Assembly: GCF_028009165.1 (NCBI RefSeq)
Contig: NC_079242.1
Coordinates: forward strand, 62,001-126,000
DNA length: 64,000 bases
Reading direction: 5' to 3'
Source of the DNA: Akanthomyces muscarius
Lineage: Eukaryota; Ascomycota; Sordariomycetes; Hypocreales; Cordycipitaceae
Part shown: one piece after another, positions 1 to 12,104 of the stretch
How the letters are laid out: each line of letters begins with the position of its first letter
How positions within the stretch are numbered: position 1 is the stretch's first letter
Made by a program: the position numbers and the translations under genes
Notes under the pieces: generated by a model
Told to the model about the DNA's origin: nothing
Databases searched by the model: none
What the model saw: the letters and a program-made list of their open reading frames with translations, nothing else

Positions 1-1689
1 GCTCATCCGGGTCGTCCATGTAGCCGACGCCACCAAGAGCTTCCATACATTCCTGCATAGTAATGACGGCATTCTTGCTGGTCACGGCTTTTGCAGCGGC
101 CGTCAAAGCTCTCAAAACCACCATGGCTTCCTCGCCGGATTCTGGCAAAGGCATTGGCAAAGTACCGGAGTCAGGGAAACCATGCTCCGTAAAGCTCATC
201 AGAGAGACGGTGAAAAAGCTCAGTTGCGTAAAACCGCGAACACGGACTTCAATGTCGGCCAGCGTGCGCAGGTGCAGCGGCAAAGCCCAGAGAGGGTAGC
301 CGAATACGGTTCTATTAATGGCAAACTGCTTGGAAATGGTGAGCCCCCGTCGCATTGCCGCCACCGAAGACATAAATGCCCACGCGCGTGTGACGTTGAG
401 GAGGTGCGAAATGGTTGCGACGCCGCGGTCCACGGGGCCGACAATATGCGCGCGCATCTCCTTGATCTCTAGCTCCGCCGTAGGCAGCTGCTTGGTGCCA
501 AACTTGTTCTTGAGGCGATGGATGCGCACACCGTTGGTCACCACTTTAGTGCTGCCATCCTCTGCAACAGCCGTCTTGGTCAGCGGCGCGAGAAAAGCGC
601 TGAGCTTACCGCTCTCCGTCTTGGCTAGCAGCATCGTAACGTTGGCGTCGGTGGCAGAGGAGAAGAATTTGAAGCCGGAGACGAGGTAGTCACCCTCATC
701 CAATCGGCCATGTTCGCCAGTCTTGGCTGACAAGGGAGCATATCTTGCCCACGTCTCGGTATTTTGGACGTCACTGCCGCCGGGACGCTCGGTCATCCAC
801 TGACCAGATGTCCAGCTGCCGGTACGGGCGGTCAATCGGGAGTAGGTTTCATGAAAAGGATGAGACGCCGGCAGTCCAGGAAGTTGTGAGCGAAGCAGAC
901 GCGCTGTGCCGTCAGTCATCGAAAGCGGGCATCCGGTGAGACCAGAAACTGGCGAAAAAAGGTAGTTTCTACTGTTGAGTCAGTTTTATGTCTTTGAAAG
1001 CCATGAATAATGAAGGTACTGACTTTGCATGTTGAACGATTCTGTTGTATTTGCCGTACTGAGATTCATAGCCAATGGCGACAGCGCTGTAACGGTGTTA
1101 GTGAGTATGCCAAATCAAAAACGGCGCAGAGTCTACTTGCCCTTCCTCTGCACCCCATTTGCGCAGGGCTCTCCAGCCTTCGCTGGTAACAAGCCTGTCA
1201 ACATCATGGCGAGCACCCCAGATGTTGTGTTTTTCCACAAATGGCTGCTGCCTCTCCGCATTAAGATTCCATTCCTTGATTTGCGGCGAAATGGTCTCTT
1301 CGGCAAATTTAGTAAATGCGGGCGTTACCTCGATGAGTAGATCTTTGGGCAGATACGCTACGAAAAGAGAGAGTTAGCCTATTGCGTCGCTGGCCACGCA
1401 CTGGAGAGGTCATAATCGTCTTACTGGCGAGGACACGTTGGAAATAAGCGTCTGCGAGGAATGGGTTCTCGGGCTGAGACATGGAAAAGATAAAGCCTGC
1501 CTCCGCACTGGCCGGCGTTGGCCCCTGTTCTCCCATGGCAGTGTTTAGACAGAAATAATCGTACGAAAAAAAAACGAGAATGATACTGGCATATGAGGGC
1601 GGGTACCTTGCAAAGATACAAAGATAAGGCTTGAGAGTCTCAACGACTGGGCTGTTAAAATAGATGCCCCGCCGGCTATACGCCGCCAT
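1..1689 (-). CDS. AidB-type acyl-CoA dehydrogenase, 3' end cut by window edge
   Basis: Flavin-dependent acyl-CoA dehydrogenase of the AidB-like branch. The start is taken as the ATG at 1687-1689 (MAAYSRRGIYFNSP). The frame then runs through several short introns: N-terminal helices (AEAGFIFSMSQPENPF), a segment with LPKDLLIEVTPAFTKFAEE, then AVAIGYESQYGKYNRIVQH, then RNYLFSPVSGLTGCPLSMTD. The region below about 930 is one open frame with the family signature MTERPGGSDV, the mid beta-domain (DYLVSGFKFFSSATDANV) and the C-terminal helical part ending in ECMEALGGVGYMDDPDE at the window edge. These are the hallmark motifs of AidB-like enzymes, which bind FAD and act on unknown or branched acyl substrates. 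One intron (1087-1140) appears to use a GC donor. It lies left of the regulator of the polyketide cluster; whether it belongs to the cluster is unknown. The final C-terminal residues are outside the window. Confidence 0.85.
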
Positions 1690-3508
1690 TGTGCTGTGGT
1701 GGTGACTAGTTACCGAGGCCTGCACGCCACAGCCAGCTGGGGAAGCTAGCTCCCTCGGCTGTGCTCGTCCGTCTTGTCTGGCAGTACTTGCACGCAGCGA
1801 CGGTGACAGCCAGCATGAGTCTGCTTCGAGCATGGAGTTGGGAAAGTCGTAACGGAGAGGTGCTATCAAATAGAAGTTTACTATACGTGTTGGTAATAGA
1901 GACGATCGTTGTATTTTCAGGTAGTCATTGCTGCGCCCTGCTTAACCTCTGGTCGCAGTGACTGGTGAAGGTGCAGAATGAAGCCTGTTCATTGACTGGA
2001 ACAACCTACTGCCCCACTTCTGTACAATGGCCTCCGCAGAGCTTTGGGAAGCCACAAACGAGTTGTGTATAGACCTTCACCATCACTGACAAGAACAGAA
2101 TGCTGTTTTTATCCTATCGCGATACTATTGATCTGTGACCAATAGCAGTTGCTAGGGTTAATTCTCATATAGTAAATTAAATTTAATCTTGACACATATA
2201 CGTATAGTTATATATGACTAGAATCTTTTATAATTGTACTTGGTCAACTCAGGACTAGTAGTTTATCTTATTTGCCTGGCTTAAGATACGTGCTGTGTAT
2301 CTGTAACCTGGAGCGGAGCAATGTAGCATAGGTGGTGGCTGGTGATTAGGCTACCTTGATGGCGTGAGCTCTTTGGCGCGTCCTCCTCCCTGTTACTCGC
2401 CTGGTGTCAGGTTGGCGCATAAGACCGTTGGTCAACTACACAGTAGATAAAATACTCCGCAACTCCGCAGCTGTGTCATGCACGCATATGGGCTGATATG
2501 GGGCGAAAAATAGGGAGGTCTGTGCTGCTTGCTACGGCACATGGTAAACAGGGCCAACCCTTACCTCCGTCGACATCGACGGTTTGGATGGCATGGTTGC
2601 ATTGCCAGGCTCTGCAAACCTTGGCTAATCCTACAGCGGCTGAGGGGGCGGAGGGCGGCGGGCACCCTGCCCCTTCTGCACGAAATGCAGTGTCGAGAAT
2701 GGTCACGCTGTCATTACTAGATACCCGAGAGCTGGGTTACATCACGATGGAGTCCGCCTAGGGTTCAAGGGAGCCACCGAAGCGGAACTGATGAGTCTAT
2801 CAATCGCATAAGGGTTTCTTGTAGCCGAGTCCCAGCTTTTCAGCCACACACGTTGGCCAATCTAGAAGGCACTATATCCACACGTTTAGTTTCAGGTCCA
2901 TGAACATCATATTGAGGACGATTGTCGTGGTCTACGGCTTCAAGATACTCTGCCTCCTAGGAAAGATCTTCAGGCAGATTCGGTAATCTGACACACCTCG
3001 GAAATAATTACATGTTCCGTATACCTGTACGAAGTTAAGCGGCAAAGGTTAATACGTGTTACCTACCGCACGGAAGGAAGTGTATCAAACGACACAATCT
3101 TCACAGTTCTCTACTGCTCGAACGTCGTCTGTATCGAATGCTCTTCGCCGACTTACAGAAACAGTCAAGGCGCTATTCCAAGGGTAGCCAGAACTCCAAC
3201 TCTAACCGCTCTAGGAAAGAGACACTGCCACGAACGTATCTTGCCATCGTGGCGTCCGGCCCAAGCTTGTCAAGTGGATGCGGTCCACTTGGTAGATTGG
3301 TCATTCAGGCGAACTTCTTTTTGACCTCGTAGCTGGGCGCAGCTCGTCTTGCCGCGTACAACGCAGATGCGCGGCCTCAGTCACTGGATCCAACACTTGA
3401 TATAACGCACCCTTAGCCCAGTTTCACGCTGCCAGAGTAGCTAAAGAACTGCTCTCAAATGGGGAGAACCTAGCGCCAAATTGCTTTTTGTCTTTTTCTT
3501 TCATCACC
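1690..3508. other. intergenic region, no gene seen
   Basis: About 1.8 kb between the divergently transcribed acyl-CoA dehydrogenase and the Zn2Cys6 regulator, so it should contain both promoters. It includes an AT-rich stretch at about 2150-2240. The open frames on either strand show no recognisable domain. Confidence 0.5.
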
Positions 3509-5949
3509 ATGTCCCATCGAGCGAACGATTCATCTACAGCCTGGTCAGGCTCGAAGCCCCAACGAGCGGCCGTCGCCTGCAGATCCTGCAACTCGCGAAA
3601 GATCCGGTGCTCGTTCGTGTTTTCAGGCAATCCTTGCACAAACTGCGCCGCAGATGGTATTTATTGTGAGATTGCCAAGCGGAAAAAGCGCGCGTGAGTT
3701 TTTGTCATGCACGTCAAGGAACAAGCCTCTGATGAAAAGCAGCAACCCATATCAATTGGAATCTAACGAATTAAGTCTGCCGCAAACCTCTGTCACGAAA
3801 AAGCCACGACAAGATCATCTGGAGTCCGAGGCAACCGATCCATATCTACTACACGTGAACGTGCCTCATCAGCTAAACAGCCGCCCCGATTCTTCAGCGC
3901 CTGAGCTAAGCCGGAACAACCTCCAGAACTTTGCAAATGTCCGAAGTAGATGGAGTTCCCATCTGATGGGATCACTTCCAAGTCCATCTTCCCAGTCTGA
4001 CCTACAATCTTCTTACCATGCTACAAGCGAGGCTTTTGCGGAACCTAGCATGATGAGCCAATTTGAGACCAGGGAAAATACTGCCGACTACGGAATAACG
4101 GCAATGGAGCGCTCCAACCTGTACTATCTAGGTGCGTTACTTTTATGTGTGATATTTCCTCCTACCCTGTCACCCTCGGCAGACCGTAGCATCTGAGTCT
4201 CACATGCAACCAACAGGAGATGACAGAGGGCCTCGTGGATTCATCTTGAACCTCCTCCAGGGCCAAGCCGACGAAAACAGACATGTTTCCTTGCCCATGC
4301 TGATGAAAACGCTGATTCCTGCGGAAGACAAGTATCTGGAACACAGAGAAGCTCTCAGTTTACCGCCAAGTAAAATACAAGACGCACTCATCAGGTGTTA
4401 CTTCCACTACGTCCATCCGTTTGCGCCCATATTGGATGTCGATGACTTCCTTTGCCGCTACAAGGCAGGCAATATGAGCTTTCTTCTTCTCTGGAGTGTC
4501 TTTACCGCAGCAGGTAACGTGAGTAGATAGCCACATTTGTTATTACTGTCTTGCTACGCTAACAATGCTACCAGTTTATCGACGAAAAAACCATCTCTGA
4601 CGAGTTCGGGCTTTCACGAATGGATTTCAAACAAGCAATGTTCCAGCGAGCGAAGGTTCCAATCCACACACCATAAACTACTTCAATACAATCTCTGACA
4701 GTATCTAGGCTTTATATGACCTCGAGTATGAAAAAGATACAATCTGCCTTATACAATCAGTGTATTTGATGAGCTACTGGGTTTCCGACGTTAATGCACT
4801 TACCGGATCTTGGCATTGGCTCGGTACCGCTATCAGCCTAGCGTACAGCTTGGGTCTGCATCGTCTATCATCGTATCGTCGTAGGCATCACGAAGCGCCA
4901 GTATCCTTGCTGGAGCGAATTTGGTGGTGCATACACTGCCGCGAGGTCTGGTCGTCTGTGGCATATGGACGCCCGCTGCGGATACATCTCGACGATGTAA
5001 ACACAGCTCTCCCTACAGAAACCAATGCCACATTTTGTTCCGCCCAACATGGGAACGGCATAATTGGAAGCCACTTGCCAGAAGCGATTGGCGCTGTTTC
5101 CAGAGTATGGAGCTGCTTAATTCGACTTACTGTCGTGTTAGCAAAGATTCTCACGACATCATACACCGCCCAATGCTCAAACTTAACGGAAGAACAACTG
5201 AAGCAAACCGAGCGTGAAATTCGCAATTGTATTCAAGGGCTGCCGAGTGATAACCAAAAGAGCCAAATTGTCAAGATACATACAACGCAGATACGTTTAT
5301 ATCACGAGTATGGCCTCTAACCAATCTCAACGGTCTGAACGGGTTACTAACCTGGCTTAGAGCGACCATTATTATATTATATCGTCCTGGTATTAACAAA
5401 AAGCAAGGCCAACCGTTTGTTGACGATACAAAATCGTTGGAAAAACTCTGTCTTCGAAATATGCGGTCTGCGGCGTTGCGCGCTACTCATCTGATAAATA
5501 TCTTGATGGCAGATGGCTTTGCTGCCAATGCACATGTGCTCACGTTAGAAACAGCCTTCTCATTGGATATGCCTAGTGGTAGATACTAACGACTTTACAG
5601 AATTATTGCCATCGTGCCTCCCATGCAAATGCATTTGTATGATTTATTGTCTGGAAGCTCCACGACAAGGCAGGCGGGCGAGCATAACTTACAGCTCTGC
5701 ATGGTTTTACTAGATCATCTACGCCGAGCGCATGCCTCCGCAGACGCGACATGCAACGTTTTCGAGAAAGCTTTCAAGAAGATCAAGCTCAAGCAAGACT
5801 TCAATATGTCTGATGAACTCGTATCTTTCTCGACACATGAAAGTGGCCCTTTTCTTGATGAAGGGTTCTGGCGCGGTTCTGATAACATTTTCGGTTTTCT
5901 TAATGCAACCACGCTGTTCTACAACGAAAAATCTCCAGGTGCTGGCTAA
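3509..5949 (+). CDS. Zn2Cys6 transcription factor with fungal-specific TF domain
   Basis: Nuclear DNA-binding regulator, probably of the polyketide cluster. The N-terminus carries a complete binuclear zinc cluster starting CRSCNSRKIRC and continuing to NPCTNCAADGIYC, followed by the basic stretch AKRKKR. Seven exons fit: 3509-3693, 3743-4131, 4217-4518, 4575-4655, 4709-5307, 5361-5543 and 5601-5949; together they give exactly 695 codons. The middle and C-terminal parts match the fungal_trans domain, for example RCYFHYVHPFAPILDVDDF, YWVSDVNALTGSWHWLGTA and RIWWCIHCREVWSSVAYGRP. The start is chosen at MSHRANDSS; an in-frame ATG 21 nt upstream (3488) would add seven residues. The linker after the zinc cluster is Ser/Pro/Asn-rich. 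Its target genes cannot be read from the sequence. Confidence 0.9.
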
Positions 5950-8900
5950 GACCTGGAATCTTCAAGTTGGAGAAGTGCATAGCAGGGTGTGCCTGAAATT
6001 TACTATCTTCATCCATTCAGAGAATAGAGTTTCGTTTTCCGCGCAAGTTCAAGCGACAGGGGGGTATAAATACTGCGCCGTGCAATTCACAGGGTGTATT
6101 ACTATAACGAGGGTTCTCATCGTACAGTTGTACACTTATCAGTGATATCGTCTCTTCATATCCTTACCTCAATAGTGGTGAGTGGACCTCTAGCCGGGAC
6201 TCTAGCAGTGCAACAGCAGCTAGCCACGCTAATGTTAGCGCATAGGCTGGTAGCAGTCCTTTGAGCTGGAGCTGGGTTAATGGTGCACCGTACTGGGTCA
6301 TATTTTTGGGTGGGTAGGTAATCAGCGATGTACACACGATACTTTCCACGGACACGATCATCAAAAGTAGTGTAGAAAGCCTTCACATCTGTAAAATGCA
6401 ACATTAGGCACCGGAGTAGTGTTTCACGAGTAAAAGTTGAAGACGGTAAAAACCTGAGCTTGAGTATGATCGCATAACTGAATGAGGCCATGGAACATGG
6501 TCCGACTACCTGTGAGAACCAGAGCGCGCTAGTAAACCATCAGGTGGCAGAGACTCAAGAACCTCAAGTAATACCAGACCGCGCTCCGGTATACCTAGCA
6601 TCCATTATAGACGAATGAGTATCTGTTAGTGTTCTATACATTGAAAGTGGATACACTTGAGTTGGTGTTTCGGTTGTGAACCGACGTGGAGATGTGCCAA
6701 ACATTCCAGTGTTGTTTGCTATTAAGAAAGCATACTCTGTTGTGGATCGGCAGTGCACCACCCGGGCAAGCCCTTTCAGATGGTGAGAGAAAGGTTTGAA
6801 GGCAGCGTTTTGCACGGCTCTCGGAAAACTGCTGTATTTTATTTGGCGGTCCTGATACTCAGAAACGGGCCTGCCAAGGCGGCATTCAGTGTTGCAATGT
6901 GGTATCATACAATTCAATGCTCGCAGTGCTCTGAAATTCAATTTTACCAAGTTTTGAACCGATTCCAACTCATCCTGACCGCTAATCAGCGGCGAGATGT
7001 CCAGTGCAGTGTCTATGATTCAGGCTTGGAGTGGACAAATTGCCCTTTCTCGCTCAGCTTATTAGGTGAGATCTGATTGCAGACAAATCTTTGATCGTGC
7101 AATTCATGGCATCCTATTTCCTGAAACCTTTTTTGTAATACACAAACATGAAGAATAAAACTGTGACGTGACTAACTGTGGCTAACAGTCTAACTACTGG
7201 TAGCCCGCCACCCGTAATTGTTTACAATACCGCAACCTATTGCAGATAGATGCTCGTGATTGCTTCCTATAAACCTTGCTCCCTTATTTGTATAACCATC
7301 AGTTGGTCTTTCCAACCCTTTTATCTACCTCTGCGGCCTTTTTCGCCATATTCTTTCCAGTATTAGTCTCTCCTTCTCCAGCCTCTGCGTCCATGTCTTT
7401 GCCACCCTTACAAATTTGACGTGGTCCGCCAGGATTTGTCTAATGCCGCTACCAGCTCTCTGTTCCAATTACTTCTCTCGTGCTACAAGAAGTCAGCAAT
7501 GTAGATGATTTAATCCACAATTTTTCTTTTACTCGATTTGGCTGGCTGTGTCACAGTGTCGGAAACCGCACGGAGCAAAAACGCAGATGTCAAGGAGACG
7601 GTTTTGGAGACATTGTACTGCATCCTGTCAACTTGAGAATTTCTGTAGAAGGGTGATATTGAGAGAAGGTCAAAATTGTTTGAGAAAGGTATCGGTGCGT
7701 TCCGAAACTGCTTTTGATGTTAGATTGAGGTATGGATTTAGTGTTTAAGTATCTGGTGATGTATCGTGCAGACTGTTGAACATTAGTCGACGGCGACGGC
7801 CACGGACTTCTGATCTCCACATCAATGAACTGTATGAGAGCATGAAAGTAAGCTATGCTATTTCACGCTACCGCATTCTGTTTCGAAGCTAGAAATGAAG
7901 ATTCAAACTACTGATACGATTCGCAGATCTCTCTGCGCCATATAAAGGTGCGTAGACAAAGCTTCAAGGAACTTCCTATGTCACTGGGGCTGGTGGCCTG
8001 CGTCTCCCACATGCCGCCTCATGAAGAAAGAGGCTGTGCTTTTTACATAAAAGTTTGACAACTAATATTTGAATGTTGTAGCTGTAGTAAATGACTAAGG
8101 CGATGAATCAGGGTTCTAATTCGCACGGAACAGTCGTTATAAAGGCGCTGTGTCTAGAGTAAGGGGTGAGCATCCTGGGCTGATACTTTGTTACATGTCA
8201 AATTGTCTGTTGCTCGCAGCGGTATAGTTCCTTGAGAGTATCATGGAACTATAGAAAGCACTGTACCAGAGAAAACGGTTGACATAACATTGGTGTTCTG
8301 CGTATCAAAGTTTGAGATTGACTCCACAAAGTGCCGAAATATCAGGTACTATTGGGTCAGCGCAGCCTTCCACAGCAACACGCAACAGTTTCGGTTTGGA
8401 ATCCCTTACATCGCATGAATCAGTAACCCGCTTTCCGAATGGCCAAGCGAGGCGGATGGAGGCTTATTGACTCGTAGATAAGACTTGCTGTAGGAACTTT
8501 GACTTCGGTTTTGACAACAGCTGTACCTGATCTGGCAACTATATCCGCTGAGTAGCCATGTCATGTCCTTTCTTTTGGGATTCTCTCATGCAACACCACG
8601 GTTGCCATAAGGAACAGCTGAGCCATCGTGGTCCCAATCCAGCTCATCAGGAGGTTCTGTGAAGCACTGGCCAGGAGTTGCGTCTCGTTTCAAAGATGAA
8701 AACTGTCGTTCCTACTTTTCGTGATACAAATTAAAGCATTCTATACCATTAATATTCAGGGTCTCGCTAGATTGATGCAAAAGTGGTATGGCTGATAGTA
8801 GTAGCCCGGCAGTAAGCATTTATATATTCACTAAATGAAGTCTTGTCATCTATCTATATTGCAGCCCGTAAATCTAACCAAATTATATTAAATACGAGGG

Positions 8901-9018
8901 TTGTTTATATCTAACCAGCTGGTTAAAAATCCATACTTTATTAACCTTCCATTTCTATGCCTTGTTGAATGTGGCATTATGCTTCGATTGATAAAATTCG
9001 TATTTCAGAAGAAAGCGC
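5950..9018. other. long intergenic region, no supported gene
   Basis: Three kilobases without a frame I can assign. Short open frames exist on both strands but lack domain motifs, and no string of exons joins into a recognisable protein. Parts near 8700-8930 are AT-rich. It separates the regulator from the membrane-protein gene. Confidence 0.5.
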
Positions 9019-10429
9019 TCAAAACTTGTTGTCCCCCATGGAAGCAGGGTATGACCATGGCTCCTCTTCGATGTCTTTGGTTTCTTCGATGTCTTTGCGG
9101 TCCTTTTCGCCTGTGTCTGGATCTTTCGAATAGGCACCAGGCCCGATCGAACCATTAGGAATGTGAAAAGATAAGTCAAGTCGAAAGTAGGCGTAGGCAG
9201 CCACAGTTATAATTTCGAGCAAGAAACCAGTCATGTAGAAAACGATTTTGCCTGATAGCGGAGATGTAAAGCTGGGGCCATTCACCGAGATAGCCAATCT
9301 CACGCCTGCCCCAACCGACATTGTGATTGCACCAAAGACTAGTAAGCTCGTTTTGGACCGAAATTCGCCGACGCCAAAATTCTCGATCCGGGGACCTGGT
9401 TTGGCAGTCGCAAGAAACACCCAAACTAGTGGCATGGCGGCCACCATCAAGTTCCAAGATGAACCAAACATCAGTAGTTCCTCCGTGACTTCTCGCTGAA
9501 CAGGGTCAACGCTAAAGAAGTTTACAGAAACGGAAACGGCATTCATAGCAATGACTGCAGGAATAGAGAAGATCAAGAATTGAGAGAAGATCGTGAAGCC
9601 GAGACCCCAGCCAAATGAAGGATGCATCGCGCGAACAACCCGTTGTGCCAGTACTAGGTTAACAGCAAACACAGCCGCGACACTATGACTCGTTAGAAGA
9701 ATGCCGGGCGAGGCAAGGACGATACCAGACTTACCCTCCGTTTTGGACAATTGTTGCGGCTAAGACAACACCTTGAGTAGCAACATTTGCCCAGACAATG
9801 CGCATGATGCACGTAACCACCCGGAGGGTGCAAAAGTCGAACAGCAGCTCTGACAAGAGAAATTTATGGCCGCGTTTGGTGTTGGTGCGGGCGATGATGA
9901 TATGAGTAATAGCAGCGAGACCGAAGAGGAACAGAAAAATCAAAGTGACGAATACGTCAATACCTGGCTCTGGCGCACTTCCAGGTGAGTTTGACGGTTC
10001 TTCTTTAGCCGTTTGTGCAAGCGCTGAACCGTCCACCTGCTTGACCGGGGCGGCCAAAGCTTGATCTGTGGCTACCACTGCTGGGGTAGTTTGAACTATA
10101 GTTGGTGTAGGTAGCTTATTATTGTTTGTGTAAAGTTCTGCAGGTGTCTTTCCCCCTGATGTTGGCTGCAGCTCTCTGCTCACAGTAGCGATTATCTTCC
10201 ACACCTCGTAGGCAGGTGAGATATTGGTCGTCGACGCAGACCGAGGTTCGTCCCTGGCCCCTAGAGACGTCGGTAGGGACTTTATTTGCGCGTTGTCTTT
10301 CCTGGACCAGCTAGTACCGACGTGGAAACATATGGTAGCGTCGGCTGTAGTAAGAGCAAAGGATGTGGGAGTGGCTTCAAGGCCTGGTGAGTGAGCGCCA
10401 CTAACTGCAGTGCCATTCCATGAAGCCAT
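9019..10429 (-). CDS. DUF3112-family multi-pass membrane protein
   Basis: Fungal-specific integral membrane protein of unknown function. Two exons (9735-10429 and 9019-9682) joined over a 52-nt GTAAGT...TAG intron give exactly 452 codons. The first about 165 residues are hydrophilic, rich in Ser/Thr/Ala. Then come at least six hydrophobic segments, including IDVFVTLIFLFLFGLAAI, VAAVFAVNLVLAQRVVRAMH, FTIFSQFLIFSIPAVIAMNA, WNLMVAAMPLVWVFLATA and GKIVFYMTGFLLEIITVAAY. The run LLSELLFDFCTLRVVTCIMR followed by the gap-free FAVNLVLAQRVVRAMHPSFG is what I associate with DUF3112. The C-terminal tail is acidic and lysine-rich (KDRKDIEETKDIEEEPW). Its position between the regulator and the prenyltransferase suggests a membrane role for the cluster, such as export or sensing, but this is only inferred from location. 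Confidence 0.75.
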
Positions 10430-12104
10430 CTTGATGCAGCGTAGGACTAGTTTATCAACAAGAGATGTATGTTGAGAAGTGTTTCTTTAGACTCGACTCT
10501 TTAGACTCGACTCTTTATACGACATTCGGGATATCCGGGTGGGTCATTGCTGCAGATATGGATTTAAAGGCGTCCTCAATTCTGCAAACTGGCACCCAAC
10601 TTATGCTCGGCCTACTTACAAGCCAATCTCGGCAAAAACAGAAGCGCTCGGACGGAAATCCGGTATGATGCAAACCTTCGAAGACCCCCTTGCTTTGGAT
10701 AAATGAGCGCTCTGGCTACAAGGATGCTCGAGCGTTCTTCACATATCAAAAGTATCAAGGGCCAGGGTTTCCAGGGGCCCCTGTTTCCAGGAGGCTCTTT
10801 TCCAGGTGGGAGGAAACGAGTAATCAAATCTCGACCTTTCTTGAAGAATGCTGCCATGAAGAGTAAGGGATCACGGGGAGTCGCTAAGACACATTCAAGA
10901 CGGACTGTGCTGATACCTGCGTCTGTGCACAGTCTATAATTTTGGGCTGAATATTCAGCTGTTAAGCTACTCGCTTCGGGATCCGGACCGATCTTCAAGA
11001 TATCCTTCTGTTACAACCAGTTGTGGCAACGCATCATGTGCTGTTCTGGGTGTTTGGCAGCGAGTCTATGGTTACAGTTGACTCCACAAGTAACCGGTTA
11101 GCTAACTGGCACAACAATGCTGTTCAGCAAGAAGGCAGGCAAAGCTGTAGTGAGCCCCACGTCCAAGCTGTAGACTTGAGAAGCATCCTACCACTCCTCC
11201 ACGTAGGTGTCAAAACAGCCGCTTGAATAAATAAAGGTAGTGATTGAATCTTTTTTCTCTCTATTTATTCCACGAAGCATTCTTGCTCTCTTTTTATTCT
11301 TGTCGCATTCGTCTTATTTTCTTTCGTTTTAAAACGTTACTGGCCTCTTCTTTCTTGGTACGGACACTCCTTATCCCTGTAATAAACAGACCCTCTTTTC
11401 CTTCTGGTTCGGGATAGTCTCGTCAACATTGACGATCTTAGTGATCAGATGCTCCCTTATGCGACATCAGCCGGTACCCCACAACTAGCCGGATCCCCAC
11501 AAAGAGCCGATTAAGAGACAGCATCAGAGATTTTGGACTTTCGTTTCGAGTCGGCGCACCAATGGTGCCGAGAAGGCGTTCCGGGGACACCAGAAAAGAT
11601 GCTTATGTACGCTGCAAGTTATCTGCCCCATGGTGCAACTCCACAACCTGAGACGCGTGACTCGGTCTGCTACGGTGCAAGTGTTTATCATTTCTCGAAT
11701 TACGTTCTGAGTTCGAGTCCTCAACACCATCTGCATCAGACTCGATAGCACGGATATTCTTCAAGCCACTAGCGGGTAGGTCAGCCAGGCAAGGCCTGAG
11801 TGGACACGAGCATTCCAGCTCGGGCGCCGGTGAGCCCCAAGCGTTATCCCCAGTATCAAAAAAGTCGCAAGCTGCTGAGTCGCGCGCCGATGAGATGACT
11901 TTCTGGAAACTGGTGGTAACAGACCCAACCTTCTGGAGAAATCTTTGAAACGCCGACTGCGCGTGAAATATATAAATGGAGACCTACTGTCCGACTCCTT
12001 CTGTCTCCGCATGTAAACTGTCTACAGCTCTGAAAGCCATTCAAATTCTATCTTAATAAAATTCTCCGATTGGCAACAGAGCTCACATTCATCGGAGCAG
12101 TACA
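10430..12104. other. intergenic region between divergent genes
   Basis: About 1.7 kb shared upstream region of the DUF3112 gene (minus) and the prenyltransferase (plus). It contains a 14-bp tandem duplication at 10486-10513 and a pyrimidine-rich stretch near 11250-11400. No convincing coding frame was found; the 128-codon frame on the minus strand at 10612-10998 has no recognisable features. Confidence 0.5.
10486..10513. repeat. 14-bp tandem duplication
   Basis: The unit TTTAGACTCGACTC occurs twice back to back and is followed by a partial third copy (TTTA), just upstream of the DUF3112 start codon. Confidence 0.9.

Noticed and set aside
2498..2761. Overlapping sense and antisense open frames upstream of the regulator
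   Set aside because: They mirror each other on both strands, have no domain content, and sit in a promoter region.
10612..10998. 128-codon minus-strand frame in the DUF3112/prenyltransferase intergenic region
   Set aside because: No recognisable motif, Pro/Arg-rich composition typical of chance frames, and no flanking splice partners.
11700..11740. tRNA T-arm-like sequence GAGTTCGAGTCCTC
   Set aside because: No matching acceptor stem, D-arm or anticodon arm could be found at the right spacing on either strand.
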